Shown here in pieces: positions 26,839-34,559 of a stretch of 47,503 nucleotides of DNA. The position numbers and the translations under genes are program-made. Position 1 is the first letter of the stretch; every line of letters starts with the position of its first letter. This DNA is from a virus. The notes under the pieces were generated by a model. It made no database searches and was not told where the DNA came from. It saw only the letters and a list, made by a program, of their open reading frames with translations. The stretch spans positions 1 to 47,503 of the IMG/VR virus record IMGVR_UViG_3300027849_000015; one strand, given 5' to 3'.

Positions 26839-26867
26839 ATTATATAACATATATAGAAAAATGTCAA
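26839..26867 (-). promoter_or_regulatory. Sigma70-type promoter, leftward
   Basis: On the minus strand: TTGACA (26867-26862), 17 bases, TATAAT (26844-26839). Perfect consensus. It starts the leader RNA and the origin-binding unit. Confidence 0.9.
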
Positions 26868-26925
26868 GCTTTATTTTAATATTTATAAAAATGACCCAGT
26901 AGAGTACTTTTATTAATTAATACAT

Positions 26926-26954
26926 ATTATATCAAAAACAAATCATATTGTCAA
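26926..26954 (-). promoter_or_regulatory. Second leftward sigma70-type promoter
   Basis: On the minus strand: TTGACA (26954-26949), 17 bases, TATAAT (26931-26926). Perfect consensus, 87 bp upstream of the first. It lies in a very AT-rich stretch (26820-26990) that could also be a DNA-unwinding element. Confidence 0.9.
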
Positions 26955-27007
26955 ATATATTTTTAACTAATTAAATCCTGCTACCAGACGACCTTATAAA
27001 AATAGGC

Positions 27008-27036
27008 TTGACATTACGCACACTTGTGTGTATAAT
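27008..27036 (+). promoter_or_regulatory. Rightward promoter for phoH
   Basis: TTGACA (27008-27013), 17 bases, TATAAT (27031-27036). Perfect consensus. The spacer holds the palindromic ACACTTGTGT. It is divergent from the two leftward promoters. Confidence 0.9.
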
Positions 27037-27087
27037 ATATATTCAATCACTTAAAGTTAGTTGTTTAACCACAAAAAGGAATATAAC

Positions 27088-27837
27088 TTGTCAAGAACTA
27101 AGAGAAAAGAAAAGCCAAGAAAGAACCATAAAAAGAGCGAAGTAGTATTTAGTAGTAAAAAGAAACACGATGAACTACAAATATGGAACAAGCCGGCTTT
27201 AGTCCCCAAGAATAAGAGACAAGAAGAATACATTAATGCAATAAAAAATCAAAAGATTATTTGTAGTACAGGTGTAGCAGGATCGGGCAAATCATATATA
27301 GCCTCAGTAATGGCAGCAGATATGCTTGTAGATTCTTCTAGTGCAATAGAGAAAATAGTAATATGTAGACCCAACCAGATGGAAGGTACTCAAAGCATAG
27401 GATTACTACCAGGAACATTGGAAGAAAAGCTAGCCCCATGGCTCCAACCAATTATTGAGACATTAAAAGCACGTTTAGGTAATGGGCATTTTGATGCTTA
27501 CGTTGCTAATGGTAAGATAGAGTTTCTACCCCTAGAAATGATCAAAGGTAGAACATTAAACAATACATTCCTTATTGCGGATGAGTCAGAAGATATAGAG
27601 TGGCCGGTGTTAAAAACATTGCTACTACGTATTGGTCTAGATAGTAAAATGATTATTGATGGGGATGTTAGACAGACTAGTATCAAAGCCGCCTCTGGAC
27701 TACAAAAATTGATGGATCTTGGTAATGAGTACTACTTACCAGTTGCCTTTGTTGATTTTGAGTCGTGGGAAGATCATTGTGTAAGATCAGACGAGTGTAA
27801 GCTTTTCGGACAAATATTTGAAGAAGCAGGAATATAA
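27088..27837 (+). CDS. phoH: PhoH-like ATPase
   Basis: A 249-residue P-loop ATPase of the PhoH family, common in marine and T5-like phages; function unsettled, possibly RNA-related. Walker A is TGVAGSGKS; downstream come ICRPNQMEG, LLPGTLEEKLAPWLQPI, IKGRTLNNTFLIADESED (Walker B, with DES where many have DEA) and IIDGDVRQTSI. I set the start at the TTG at 27088, because AAAGGA lies 7 bases upstream; a TTG at 27061 is in frame but has no ribosome site. The N-terminus is strongly basic (RTKRKEKPRKNHKK). Confidence 0.9.
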   Translation: MSRTKRKEKPRKNHKKSEVVFSSKKKHDELQIWNKPALVPKNKRQEEYINAIKNQKIICSTGVAGSGKSYIASVMAADMLVDSSSAIEKIVICRPNQMEGTQSIGLLPGTLEEKLAPWLQPIIETLKARLGNGHFDAYVANGKIEFLPLEMIKGRTLNNTFLIADESEDIEWPVLKTLLLRIGLDSKMIIDGDVRQTSIKAASGLQKLMDLGNEYYLPVAFVDFESWEDHCVRSDECKLFGQIFEEAGI

Positions 27838-27841
27838 GATA

Positions 27842-27872
27842 AAGAGCCCAGGCCTAACCGCTTGGGCTTTTA
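27842..27872 (+). terminator. Rho-independent terminator after phoH
   Basis: AGCCCA and TGGGCT arms around a 12-base loop with further partial pairing, followed by TTTT. It lies just past the phoH stop and before the nrdA promoter. Confidence 0.7.
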
Positions 27873-27887
27873 CGTCTAAAAAACAAA

Positions 27888-27916
27888 TTGACAAAAGATA
27901 GAAAATTTAGTATAAT
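27888..27916 (+). promoter_or_regulatory. Sigma70-type promoter for the nucleotide-metabolism operon
   Basis: TTGACA (27888-27893), 17 bases, TATAAT (27911-27916), followed by AGTTTTAATAAATAAATAGG. It drives nrdA through thyA. Confidence 0.9.
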
Positions 27917-27943
27917 AGTTTTAATAAATAAATAGGAGAGAAA

Positions 27944-30121
27944 ATGATAGTAATAAAGAAAGACAACACACACGTATCCTTTGATACAGGCAAAGTACGT
28001 AATTGGGTAGTGTGGGGAGTCAGGGAAGTAAAAGATTTACAAGAACGCATCAGTATGGAATATACAATTCTTACTGAGACTTTATCACGCCTACCAGAAC
28101 GTGTTACAACAGAAGAAATTCACCAAGTAATGATCAATGTTTGTCTTGATAAAGAAGAAATGGAATATAGTAGAGTTGCGGGCAAATTAGAGCTAGCAAG
28201 CATTTATAAAAATCAAGAACGATTATTGGGATTATATAAGCCCCAAACAGCAACCTTTAGTGAAGTCCTAGATATTATGGAATCCAAAGGTTTGTGGAAA
28301 GGTGAGTGGTTAGAAGATGAAGCATTATTCGATCCTAAAATTGATGATTGGTTAATAGAACTAGAATCTTATGATCTTGAGTTTTGGACAGTAAAACAGT
28401 GGAGTGACAAATATTCACTAAGCATTGATAAATTAGCAGTTGAAACCCCTGCAATTGGTTGTTTAGGTATCGCAATAGCCTATCATGGGGTTACAGATTT
28501 AGCTTTTGAAGTTGCTAAAGATTTAATCACTGCTAAACTAAACTTGCCTACTCCCGCATTGAATGGCTGTCGTAATGGTAACTTTAATAGTATTTCTTGT
28601 TGTTTACTAGAGGGTGGAGATAATACTGAGTCTGTAGACGTTGCGGAATTCATCGCAAGTCAAATGACAAGCAAGAAAGCTGGCATTGGTATTACTCTAG
28701 ATACTAGATCTAAGGGCGACCCTGTACGTGGTGGAGAAGTTACACATTTAGGAAAACAACCACTATACAAAGCTATTGAAGCAGCAGTTAAAAAATATAC
28801 TCAAGTAACTCGTGGTGGCTCAGCTACTATGACTTTTAAAGCTATTGACCCAGATATAGAAAAGATCTTATTATTTAAAACACAGAAATGTGATCTAGCA
28901 ACTCGTGTAGATAAGATTGATTATAACTTTGCGTATAACGACGCTTTTGCTAAAGCAGTTCTTTTGGACGAAGATTGGTACTTGTTTAGTAAGTATTGGG
29001 CACCAGATATCCATGATAACTTTCACAGCGAAAACTATGAAGATTATGTTCGTGCTGAGTTAAAGAAAGGTACTCCACACACAAAAGTAAAAGCAATGGA
29101 TATAGTCAAACAGTTTGGTGCTTCTCGTGGTGAAACAGGTCGTATGTACTGCATAAATGTTACAACCACCAACAAGCACACACCATTTATTGATATTATT
29201 CATCAATCTAACTTATGTTTAGAAATAGCACTACCCACTAAACCATACCCAGATATGGCAGATTTGTTAAGTCCTGTATCTGTAGGTGAGACTGCTTTCT
29301 GTAGCCTAGCAGCAGCTAATGTAGCAAATATACCAGATGATGAATTATTTGGTTTTTATGAACGAGCTTTAAGAACAGTAGATAAAATGATAAATAATGC
29401 CCCTATGATGAATGCTAGTATGCAAGAATCTTTGTTGCGTAGACGTTCTGTAGGTATTGGTATTACGGGATTGGCCTCAAAGTTATATAAGGCAGGACTA
29501 GATTATGATGGATCTCCTGAGTCTATAGAGTTTGTTGCACATACAGCCGAAATGCATATGTTTGCGTTATATACTGCAAGTATTAAAATGGCTAAAGAAG
29601 ATGGAATTAGTGTAACAGGAATTAAAAAAGACTGGCTACCTATTGATACAATGGTATCTGATAGAGAGCCTACAATGGATTGGGAAAGTATCCGTGGTTT
29701 ACCACGTAAACATTCAGTACTAGTAGCGCATATGCCTACAGAAAGTAGTGCAGTATTTTCTAATGCTACTAATGGTGTTTATCCTAGCCGCTCACGTGTA
29801 GTTTATAAAAAAGCTAGAATGGGTAAGGTTCAATTTATATCAGAGCATTTTACTCCAGATAAACTAACAGCTTGGCAAGTAGATATGATACCTTACTACG
29901 CTGCTATACAACCTTTTACAGATCAATCTACTAGTGCAGATTACTTTACAGATTTTACAACATTACCAAATAGGAAAGTACCAGAAGTTAATAATATAGA
30001 ATGGTTTATAAGACAATCATACGCAGGAATTAAAACTGCTTATTACAATAATTTCTTAGACACTAAAGGTGAAGAAGTTGAACAAGAAGATTCATGTGAA
30101 GGCGGAGGCTGCAAATTATGA
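27944..30121 (+). CDS. nrdA: Ribonucleoside-diphosphate reductase, large subunit
   Basis: A 725-residue class I reductase alpha subunit that makes dNDPs with the NrdB encoded next. It has a shortened ATP-cone (VIKKDNTHVSFDTGKV), ALNGCRNGNFNSISCCLLE with the redox cysteine, the NLCLEIALP active-site loop with the thiyl-radical cysteine and glutamate, the MPTESSAVFSNATNG phosphate loop, and the C-terminal shuttle pair CEGGGC. The ATG has AGGAGAG upstream. Its stop overlaps the nrdB start (ATGA). All expected catalytic features are present. Confidence 0.97.
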   Translation: MIVIKKDNTHVSFDTGKVRNWVVWGVREVKDLQERISMEYTILTETLSRLPERVTTEEIHQVMINVCLDKEEMEYSRVAGKLELASIYKNQERLLGLYKPQTATFSEVLDIMESKGLWKGEWLEDEALFDPKIDDWLIELESYDLEFWTVKQWSDKYSLSIDKLAVETPAIGCLGIAIAYHGVTDLAFEVAKDLITAKLNLPTPALNGCRNGNFNSISCCLLEGGDNTESVDVAEFIASQMTSKKAGIGITLDTRSKGDPVRGGEVTHLGKQPLYKAIEAAVKKYTQVTRGGSATMTFKAIDPDIEKILLFKTQKCDLATRVDKIDYNFAYNDAFAKAVLLDEDWYLFSKYWAPDIHDNFHSENYEDYVRAELKKGTPHTKVKAMDIVKQFGASRGETGRMYCINVTTTNKHTPFIDIIHQSNLCLEIALPTKPYPDMADLLSPVSVGETAFCSLAAANVANIPDDELFGFYERALRTVDKMINNAPMMNASMQESLLRRRSVGIGITGLASKLYKAGLDYDGSPESIEFVAHTAEMHMFALYTASIKMAKEDGISVTGIKKDWLPIDTMVSDREPTMDWESIRGLPRKHSVLVAHMPTESSAVFSNATNGVYPSRSRVVYKKARMGKVQFISEHFTPDKLTAWQVDMIPYYAAIQPFTDQSTSADYFTDFTTLPNRKVPEVNNIEWFIRQSYAGIKTAYYNNFLDTKGEEVEQEDSCEGGGCKL

Positions 30122-31434
30122 TTACAATTTATACAAATAACCCTAACTGCCCATATTGCGACAAGGCTGTGGGAACTCTTAAAATGCGAGGTATTCCTTA
30201 TGACTACCAAGTAGTAGATAAGACTTTAATAAACAGTAAGTTTCCAGAAGCTACTACTGTACCCCAAATAGTAGATGATGAGCGTTATGTTGGTGGGTAT
30301 GATGATTTAGTTATCTACCTTGCTAAACAAGACGTAACAACAACAACAGCAAAGAAACCCAAAACAATATTCAATGTCAACAACACCGGACATGAGACTG
30401 GAGTTTACCCCTTATTTTTTGGTGAAGAGCTTGGTTTTGCAGATAGCATTACTTGCCCCTATCCTATCCTAGAAGAGCTTTATCAAACCCAAATGTCTCA
30501 AATTTGGAACGAGTTTGAAATAGACCTTACACAAGATAGGCAGGATATGCTTAATGTTGAGCGACCTAAGGTTGACTTAATGGTATTAAACTTATTGTGG
30601 CAGACTTTAGTAGATTCGGTTGCTAGTAGGGCCATAACTGGCTTATTGATGGAGTTTGTTACAAATAGTGATTTGGAAGCATTGTACAATGCGGTAGCTT
30701 TGTTTGAGTCAATTCACAACAAAACCTACAGCCACATTATTAAGCAAACTTTTGTAAATCCACTACAAGGCTTAAGAGATGGTTATGAGAACGAAAGAGT
30801 AATAAAACGTGCTACTACCATTACCAATGCGTTTAATAGGGTAGCTAATCTTAAAGATACTGATTCAGAGGAAGTAAAGAAAGAAGCTGTATACTTATCT
30901 ATTGTTGCTTTATACTTACTAGAGTCAATTAATTTTATGAATTCTTTTGCTGTTACTTTTGGCATAGCAGAAACAGGAGTATTTCAAGGTATCTCTCAGA
31001 ATGTAACATTAATTTGCAGAGACGAGCTTATTCACGCTAGGGCTGGTAAAGAAATACTAGGTATTGAGTACAAAGAATTAGCTAAGATTCTACCTCAAGT
31101 ACAGCACATGTTTGATGAAGTAGTGAGAGAAGAAAAAGAGTGGAATGCTTACTTATTTAGTGAGGGTAGACAGTGTGTAGGTCTTAATGAGAATCTAAGT
31201 AATAACTACATAGATTATCTAGCAAAACCTATTGCTGCTAACCTTAAATTAAAAGAAGTAGTTGCACCTGCTAAAAATCCCTACCCTTTCATGGAAAGCT
31301 ATGTAGACTCTAGTAAAGTACAAGTTGCTGCTCAAGAGCTACAACTTACTTCATATTTATTAAACTCTATTCAATCATCGTCTAAAGCAGTTATTAATGA
31401 TATGTTAATTAGACTCAGAGGAGAATTGCTTTAA
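30118..31434 (+). CDS. nrdB: Glutaredoxin-NrdB fusion (reductase small subunit)
   Basis: A 438-residue fusion. Residues 1-70 are a glutaredoxin: CPYC at 11-14, TVPQI at 47-51, GGYDDL at 59-64. Residues about 85-438 are the ferritin-like beta subunit with iron ligands D166, E197, H200, E269, E303 and H306, and the radical tyrosine Y204 in ESIHNKTYSHII. So one chain carries both the electron donor and the radical subunit. Grx-NrdB fusions are known in some bacteria; T5 itself is not, to my knowledge, described with one. It overlaps nrdA and the DHFR gene at ATGA and TAATG. Confidence 0.95.
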   Translation: MITIYTNNPNCPYCDKAVGTLKMRGIPYDYQVVDKTLINSKFPEATTVPQIVDDERYVGGYDDLVIYLAKQDVTTTTAKKPKTIFNVNNTGHETGVYPLFFGEELGFADSITCPYPILEELYQTQMSQIWNEFEIDLTQDRQDMLNVERPKVDLMVLNLLWQTLVDSVASRAITGLLMEFVTNSDLEALYNAVALFESIHNKTYSHIIKQTFVNPLQGLRDGYENERVIKRATTITNAFNRVANLKDTDSEEVKKEAVYLSIVALYLLESINFMNSFAVTFGIAETGVFQGISQNVTLICRDELIHARAGKEILGIEYKELAKILPQVQHMFDEVVREEKEWNAYLFSEGRQCVGLNENLSNNYIDYLAKPIAANLKLKEVVAPAKNPYPFMESYVDSSKVQVAAQELQLTSYLLNSIQSSSKAVINDMLIRLRGELL

Positions 31435-31913
31435 TGAAAGCGATATTCGCAAGTGATTTAGCAGGGGGATTCGGCTATAAAGGCCGTCTCCCTTGGGCTA
31501 GGGTTCAGGAAGATATGAAATTCTTTATGAATAAAACAAGTAACCACATTATTGTTATGGGTAGAAATACTTGGAATAGTTTGCCTCAGTTACCTTACAG
31601 AATACCTGTAGTGGTATCTTCTATAGAAATACCAGAGGCACACTACCTATCTCCAAGCACTTATATTAAAGACCTACTAGCACTAGAAAAGCTAAACCAC
31701 AAAAAAGAGATATTCTTAATAGGTGGAACAGCTTTACTAACTGTAGAGGCACTACAAGCTTGTGAGGAAATATTCCATACTACTATAAAGACTACTAATA
31801 GAGTAGATGTAAAACTGCCCGAAGAAGTCTTAGACTATTTAAAAACTTTAGATGCTGAAGTTTTATTAGACACACCAAACTGCACCATTAGGAGACACTT
31901 TGCAAAATTATAA
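31434..31913 (+). CDS. Dihydrofolate reductase
   Basis: A 159-residue protein that reduces dihydrofolate made by thymidylate synthase. Motifs: IFASDLAGGFGYKGRLPWA, QEDMKFF (acidic catalytic position), IVMGRNTWNSLPQLPYR (NADPH binding) and IFLIGGTALL. The length is normal. It is coupled to nrdB by TAATG and to thyA by overlap, so folate and nucleotide enzymes are made together. The late part (VDVKLPEEVLDYL) is diverged. Confidence 0.95.
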   Translation: MKAIFASDLAGGFGYKGRLPWARVQEDMKFFMNKTSNHIIVMGRNTWNSLPQLPYRIPVVVSSIEIPEAHYLSPSTYIKDLLALEKLNHKKEIFLIGGTALLTVEALQACEEIFHTTIKTTNRVDVKLPEEVLDYLKTLDAEVLLDTPNCTIRRHFAKL

Positions 31914-32727
31914 ACAACTAATACATGATATATTGTTAACTGGTGAAGCCTCTATGGACAGAACGGGTACGGGAACCATTTCCAAGTTTGGCTCTAGGTT
32001 AGAATGGGATTTGGCCAAAGGCTTTCCCGCTACAACTACTAAAACCTTAGCTTGGAAATCTGTAGTTTCTGAACTACTTTGGTTTCTGTCTGGTTCAACT
32101 AATACTAATGATTTAAGAGAAATACTACACGGATCTAGAACAGAGGGCAAAACTATTTGGGATGCTAACTTTGAGCACCAAGCAGTAAATTTAGGGTATT
32201 TAAATGGAGACTTGGGTCCTGTGTACGGTGCTCAGTTTCATCATAATAATCAATTAAATAACTTTATAGAAGGTATCAAAAATAACCCTAAATCCAGGAG
32301 ACACATTATTTCTTTATGGAACACAGATGATTTAAAAGATATGGCGTTACCTCCTTGTCATGGTTTAGTTATACAAGCTTTTGTTAGTAATGATAACAAA
32401 CTAAGTATACAGTGGTACCAACGTAGCGTAGATTCTTTTTTGGGACTACCCTTTAATATTGCAAGCTACGCCCTGTTTACCCACATACTAGCATCCATAC
32501 TAGGGCTGGGTGTAGGCAAGTTAATATATGTAGGTGGAGACACTCACATTTATACTAATCACGTATCTCAGTGTGAGGAACTATTATCAAGAAAGCCTCT
32601 GCCGCTACCTAGTTTAGAAATGCCTAGTTTTAGTACTATAGACGAAGTAATTATTACTCCAATTTCATCGTTCAAATTAACAGACTACAAAAGTCACGGA
32701 AGTATTAAAGCCGACATGGCTGTATAA
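31900..32727 (+). CDS. thyA: Thymidylate synthase
   Basis: A 275-residue ThyA that converts dUMP to dTMP with methylene-tetrahydrofolate. Visible: MDRTGTGTISKFG (phosphate-binding arginine), FPATTTKTLAWKSVVSELLWFLSGSTN, the catalytic cysteine in LPPCHGLVIQ, QRSVDSFLGLPFNIASYA and GDTHIYTNH. I use the TTG at 31900, which has AGGAG 5 bases upstream and overlaps DHFR; no ATG precedes the conserved region. The RRHIISLWN segment is intact. It ends the nucleotide operon. Confidence 0.96.
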   Translation: MQNYKQLIHDILLTGEASMDRTGTGTISKFGSRLEWDLAKGFPATTTKTLAWKSVVSELLWFLSGSTNTNDLREILHGSRTEGKTIWDANFEHQAVNLGYLNGDLGPVYGAQFHHNNQLNNFIEGIKNNPKSRRHIISLWNTDDLKDMALPPCHGLVIQAFVSNDNKLSIQWYQRSVDSFLGLPFNIASYALFTHILASILGLGVGKLIYVGGDTHIYTNHVSQCEELLSRKPLPLPSLEMPSFSTIDEVIITPISSFKLTDYKSHGSIKADMAV

Positions 32728-32737
32728 AAATTTACTA

Positions 32738-32766
32738 TTGACAAAAAAAGCCGTTTACTGTATAAT
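32738..32766 (+). promoter_or_regulatory. Sigma70-type promoter embedded in a terminator hairpin
   Basis: TTGACA (32738-32743), 17 bases, TATAAT (32761-32766). The -10 box lies in the apical part of the inverted repeat described at 32744-32793. Confidence 0.85.
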
Positions 32767-32793
32767 TAATATCTATACACTAGCGGCTTTTTC
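32744..32793 (+). terminator. Hairpin with T-run after thyA, overlapping a promoter
   Basis: Outer arms AAAAAGCCG and CGGCTTTTT, an inner GTATA/TATAC pair, then a T-run. It can terminate the thyA operon, while the same DNA carries the next unit's promoter. Transcripts starting from that promoter contain only the right arm, so they would escape termination. Confidence 0.65.
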
Positions 32794-32810
32794 ATACATG
32801 GAGGAAAGAT

Positions 32811-33137
32811 ATGCAGTATTCTCAGTTAAAAATAGTAAAAATATCTAAAAGGAGGTGGCAACTCCTTGAAGATTGGAAAACTCCCTTTGGAGTAGTACAA
32901 AAAGGGTTTATAAGTAATGGGGCAAATGTTCCTAGAATTTTATGGTCTATTATACCTCCCGCAGGAGAGTTATTTGAGGCCGCAATTGTTCATGACTATC
33001 ATTATTATATGGCCCTAGGCACAAAGAAATCTTCAGACCTAGCATTTAAACAGGTAGCATTAGATTTTGGAGTAAGTAAGTTTACAGCAACTGCAGCGTA
33101 TTATGCAGTATATTTATTTGGATGGGGTAATCACTAA
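32811..33137 (+). CDS. DUF1353 family protein
   Basis: A 108-residue protein with the DUF1353 pattern: WKTPFGVVQKGFISNGANVPRILW, PPAGELFEAAIVHDYHYY, and a C-terminal YAVYLFGWGN. The family is common in phages, often near lysis or tail-end genes; its function is unknown. The ribosome site is AGGAAAG. It overlaps the next gene at TAATG. Confidence 0.85.
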   Translation: MQYSQLKIVKISKRRWQLLEDWKTPFGVVQKGFISNGANVPRILWSIIPPAGELFEAAIVHDYHYYMALGTKKSSDLAFKQVALDFGVSKFTATAAYYAVYLFGWGNH

Positions 33138-33487
33138 TGGCACCTGAAACCCTTACGGTAGGATGGTTACTAAATAAAGCTTGGCTATTATTAGTAGGCA
33201 TTATGTGGTACGGTAAGAAAACTTTAGACGTAGGTAATAAGGAAAGAGACGAGGCTATTGCAGCATTAGAAAAAACGTTTGCAGAGGCAAGGGGTAAGTA
33301 CGTTACCGATGTACAACTTAAAGAAGCAATACGTGAAGCTTTGGAACCCTATAAAGAAGATCAACAAGAAATAAAAGCCCTGCTTAGAAGTTTAAACGAG
33401 CAGATATTTAACTTAAGTAAGGACATGGCAGTTCAAACTGCTATTAGGAGCCTCTCAAATGACCAACAAAATAATGGTGATAGATAA
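33137..33487 (+). CDS. Membrane-anchored coiled-coil protein
   Basis: A 116-residue protein with one hydrophobic segment at about residues 9-26 (WLLNKAWLLLVGIMWYG) and then a long charged helix (ERDEAIAALEKTFAEARGKY to LRSLNEQIFNLSKD). This fits a small inner-membrane protein such as an accessory holin or spanin-like factor, but no family is recognised. It is coupled to both neighbours. Confidence 0.75.
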   Translation: MAPETLTVGWLLNKAWLLLVGIMWYGKKTLDVGNKERDEAIAALEKTFAEARGKYVTDVQLKEAIREALEPYKEDQQEIKALLRSLNEQIFNLSKDMAVQTAIRSLSNDQQNNGDR

Positions 33488-33827
33488 GGAGTGGGCGTAT
33501 ATTGCAAAGGAATTACAAGTTAGAGGGTACGATGCAGTGTCTGCTACTTCGGAAGAAGCTTTAGAAGATGCTATAATCTGTAGGCCTGATTTAATAGTAC
33601 TAGGAACCGACTATAAGCTTTGCGAATGTTTAAAAGATAAAACAGACATACCAATAGTTATGTTAGCTGATAAACTAAATAAGGAAGGAATCCTTAAAGC
33701 CCTAAAACTAGGATGTATTGACCTTTTAGAAGGTACTGAAAGTTCAGTTCTTAATAAAATAATTACACACCTAAGGTTATCTAATATAGAAACAATCACC
33801 AAACAATTATATAAATTAATTAATTAG
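33459..33827 (+). CDS. Degenerate CheY-like receiver-domain protein
   Basis: A 122-residue protein with a receiver-domain outline: KIMVIDKEWAYIAKEL, AVSATSEEALEDAII, RPDLIVLGTDY, IPIVMLADKLNKEGILKALKLGCIDLL. The phosphoacceptor Asp position after LIVL is Gly, and the C-terminal K-P is missing, so it should not be phosphorylated normally. It may be a pseudo-receiver that binds a host partner. The start at 33459 has AGGAG 8 bases upstream. Confidence 0.65.
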   Translation: MTNKIMVIDKEWAYIAKELQVRGYDAVSATSEEALEDAIICRPDLIVLGTDYKLCECLKDKTDIPIVMLADKLNKEGILKALKLGCIDLLEGTESSVLNKIITHLRLSNIETITKQLYKLIN

Positions 33828-33854
33828 TCTTAATAATTTAGTTTAAATATTCAT

Positions 33855-33883
33855 TTGCCAATTACCTAATACTTTGATATAAT
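33855..33883 (+). promoter_or_regulatory. Promoter of the TTGCNN class
   Basis: TTGCCA (33855-33860), 17 bases, TATAAT (33878-33883), then AGTTTTAGAAATTAG and AAGGAG. Confidence 0.85.
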
Positions 33884-33915
33884 AGTTTTAGAAATTAGTT
33901 AAGGAGATTACACTT

Positions 33916-34065
33916 ATGCTACGACATATAGGTAGAATACTTTTTTATATGAAAATACGTAAATCAATTAAAGAGAGATTAAAAAATGACAGTTCAAGAC
34001 CAACTAAAAGCAAATCAACAAGTTCAGTTCGACCAAAATATGGCAATGCACACGTTAATGGGTAA
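33916..34065 (+). CDS. Small basic protein, overlapping the next ORF
   Basis: A 49-residue ORF starting MLRHIGRILFYMKIRKSIKE. It is first behind the promoter and has AAGGAG 9 bases before its ATG, the best ribosome site in this stretch. It overlaps the 33986-34168 ORF by 80 bases in another frame. The first half looks like a real membrane-proximal or nucleic-acid-binding helix; the second half may be only the shadow of the other frame. Confidence 0.5.
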   Translation: MLRHIGRILFYMKIRKSIKERLKNDSSRPTKSKSTSSVRPKYGNAHVNG

Positions 34066-34168
34066 TCTTCAACATTGGCGTAAAAATCAAAAGAACAACG
34101 CAAATCGCATGAAAATTATTACAGGTCGAGCAAAGATCTTTCAGCTATTACAGAGGTTCAATGGATAA
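33986..34168 (+). CDS. Small Gln/Asn-rich protein
   Basis: A 60-residue protein (MTVQDQLKANQQVQFDQNM to the basic IITGRAKIFQLLQRFNG). The ATG follows GAGAGATTAAAAA. It overlaps the next gene by 8 bases, which supports it as a real gene. No family recognised. Confidence 0.6.
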   Translation: MTVQDQLKANQQVQFDQNMAMHTLMGNLQHWRKNQKNNANRMKIITGRAKIFQLLQRFNG

Positions 34169-34367
34169 CACTACGGACTACTGTGTATGGGCTGACGGGA
34201 CTACAATCCTTTCAGAAGAGTATAACTATGAAGAATACTCTTTTATGTCAGACGACTATCTAATAGTAGAAGTCCCTGATGATGAAGAAGATCCTGAAGA
34301 TTGGATTTATGAGTATATCCACTCTGTAAATCTAGGCATCAGTTGTGAACAAAAGAAAATATTTTAA
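34161..34367 (+). CDS. Small very acidic protein
   Basis: A 68-residue protein with a strongly acidic middle (VEVPDDEEDPEDWIYEYI). The start has AGAGG nearby and overlaps the previous gene. It could be a DNA-mimic or inhibitor-type phage protein, but that is only suggested by its charge. It ends two bases before the tRNA-like element. Confidence 0.65.
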   Translation: MDNTTDYCVWADGTTILSEEYNYEEYSFMSDDYLIVEVPDDEEDPEDWIYEYIHSVNLGISCEQKKIF

Positions 34368-34368
34368 A

Positions 34369-34450
34369 GCAGACGAACACACTCACTAAGCAAGGCGTCG
34401 CTTAGGTGGCTTGGCAATAATAGTCGGTTCGAATCCGCACCTCTGCACCA
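34369..34450 (+). tRNA. tRNA-like element with encoded CCA (unusual or degenerate)
   Basis: The 3' part looks like a tRNA: GGTTCGAATCC (T-loop box), an acceptor strand CCTCTGC pairing with 5' GCAGACG (6 of 7), then A and CCA. The inner part does not fold as a cloverleaf: CACTAAGC and GCTTAGGTG form one long interrupted hairpin with an 8-base loop, and only three T-stem pairs form. No anticodon can be assigned. A terminator follows at once. It is either a decayed tRNA or a tRNA mimic. Confidence 0.5.
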
Positions 34451-34456
34451 AAACCG

Positions 34457-34487
34457 AAGGACTGTACTAATTGGTACAGTCCTTTTT
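34457..34487. terminator. Rho-independent terminator
   Basis: An 11-bp perfect stem AAGGACTGTAC / GTACAGTCCTT with a 6-base loop and a T-run. It closes the 33.9-34.45 kb unit. Confidence 0.9.
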
Positions 34488-34503
34488 TATTTTAAAAAAT
34501 CAG

Positions 34504-34532
34504 TTGCTTAATTACCTATTTCTTGTTATAAT
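34504..34532 (+). promoter_or_regulatory. Promoter of the TTGCNN class
   Basis: TTGCTT (34504-34509), 17 bases, TATAAT (34527-34532), then AGCTTCATAAATAAAAAAGG ahead of the 34560 gene. Confidence 0.85.
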
Positions 34533-34559
34533 AGCTTCATAAATAAAAAAGGAATAAAT

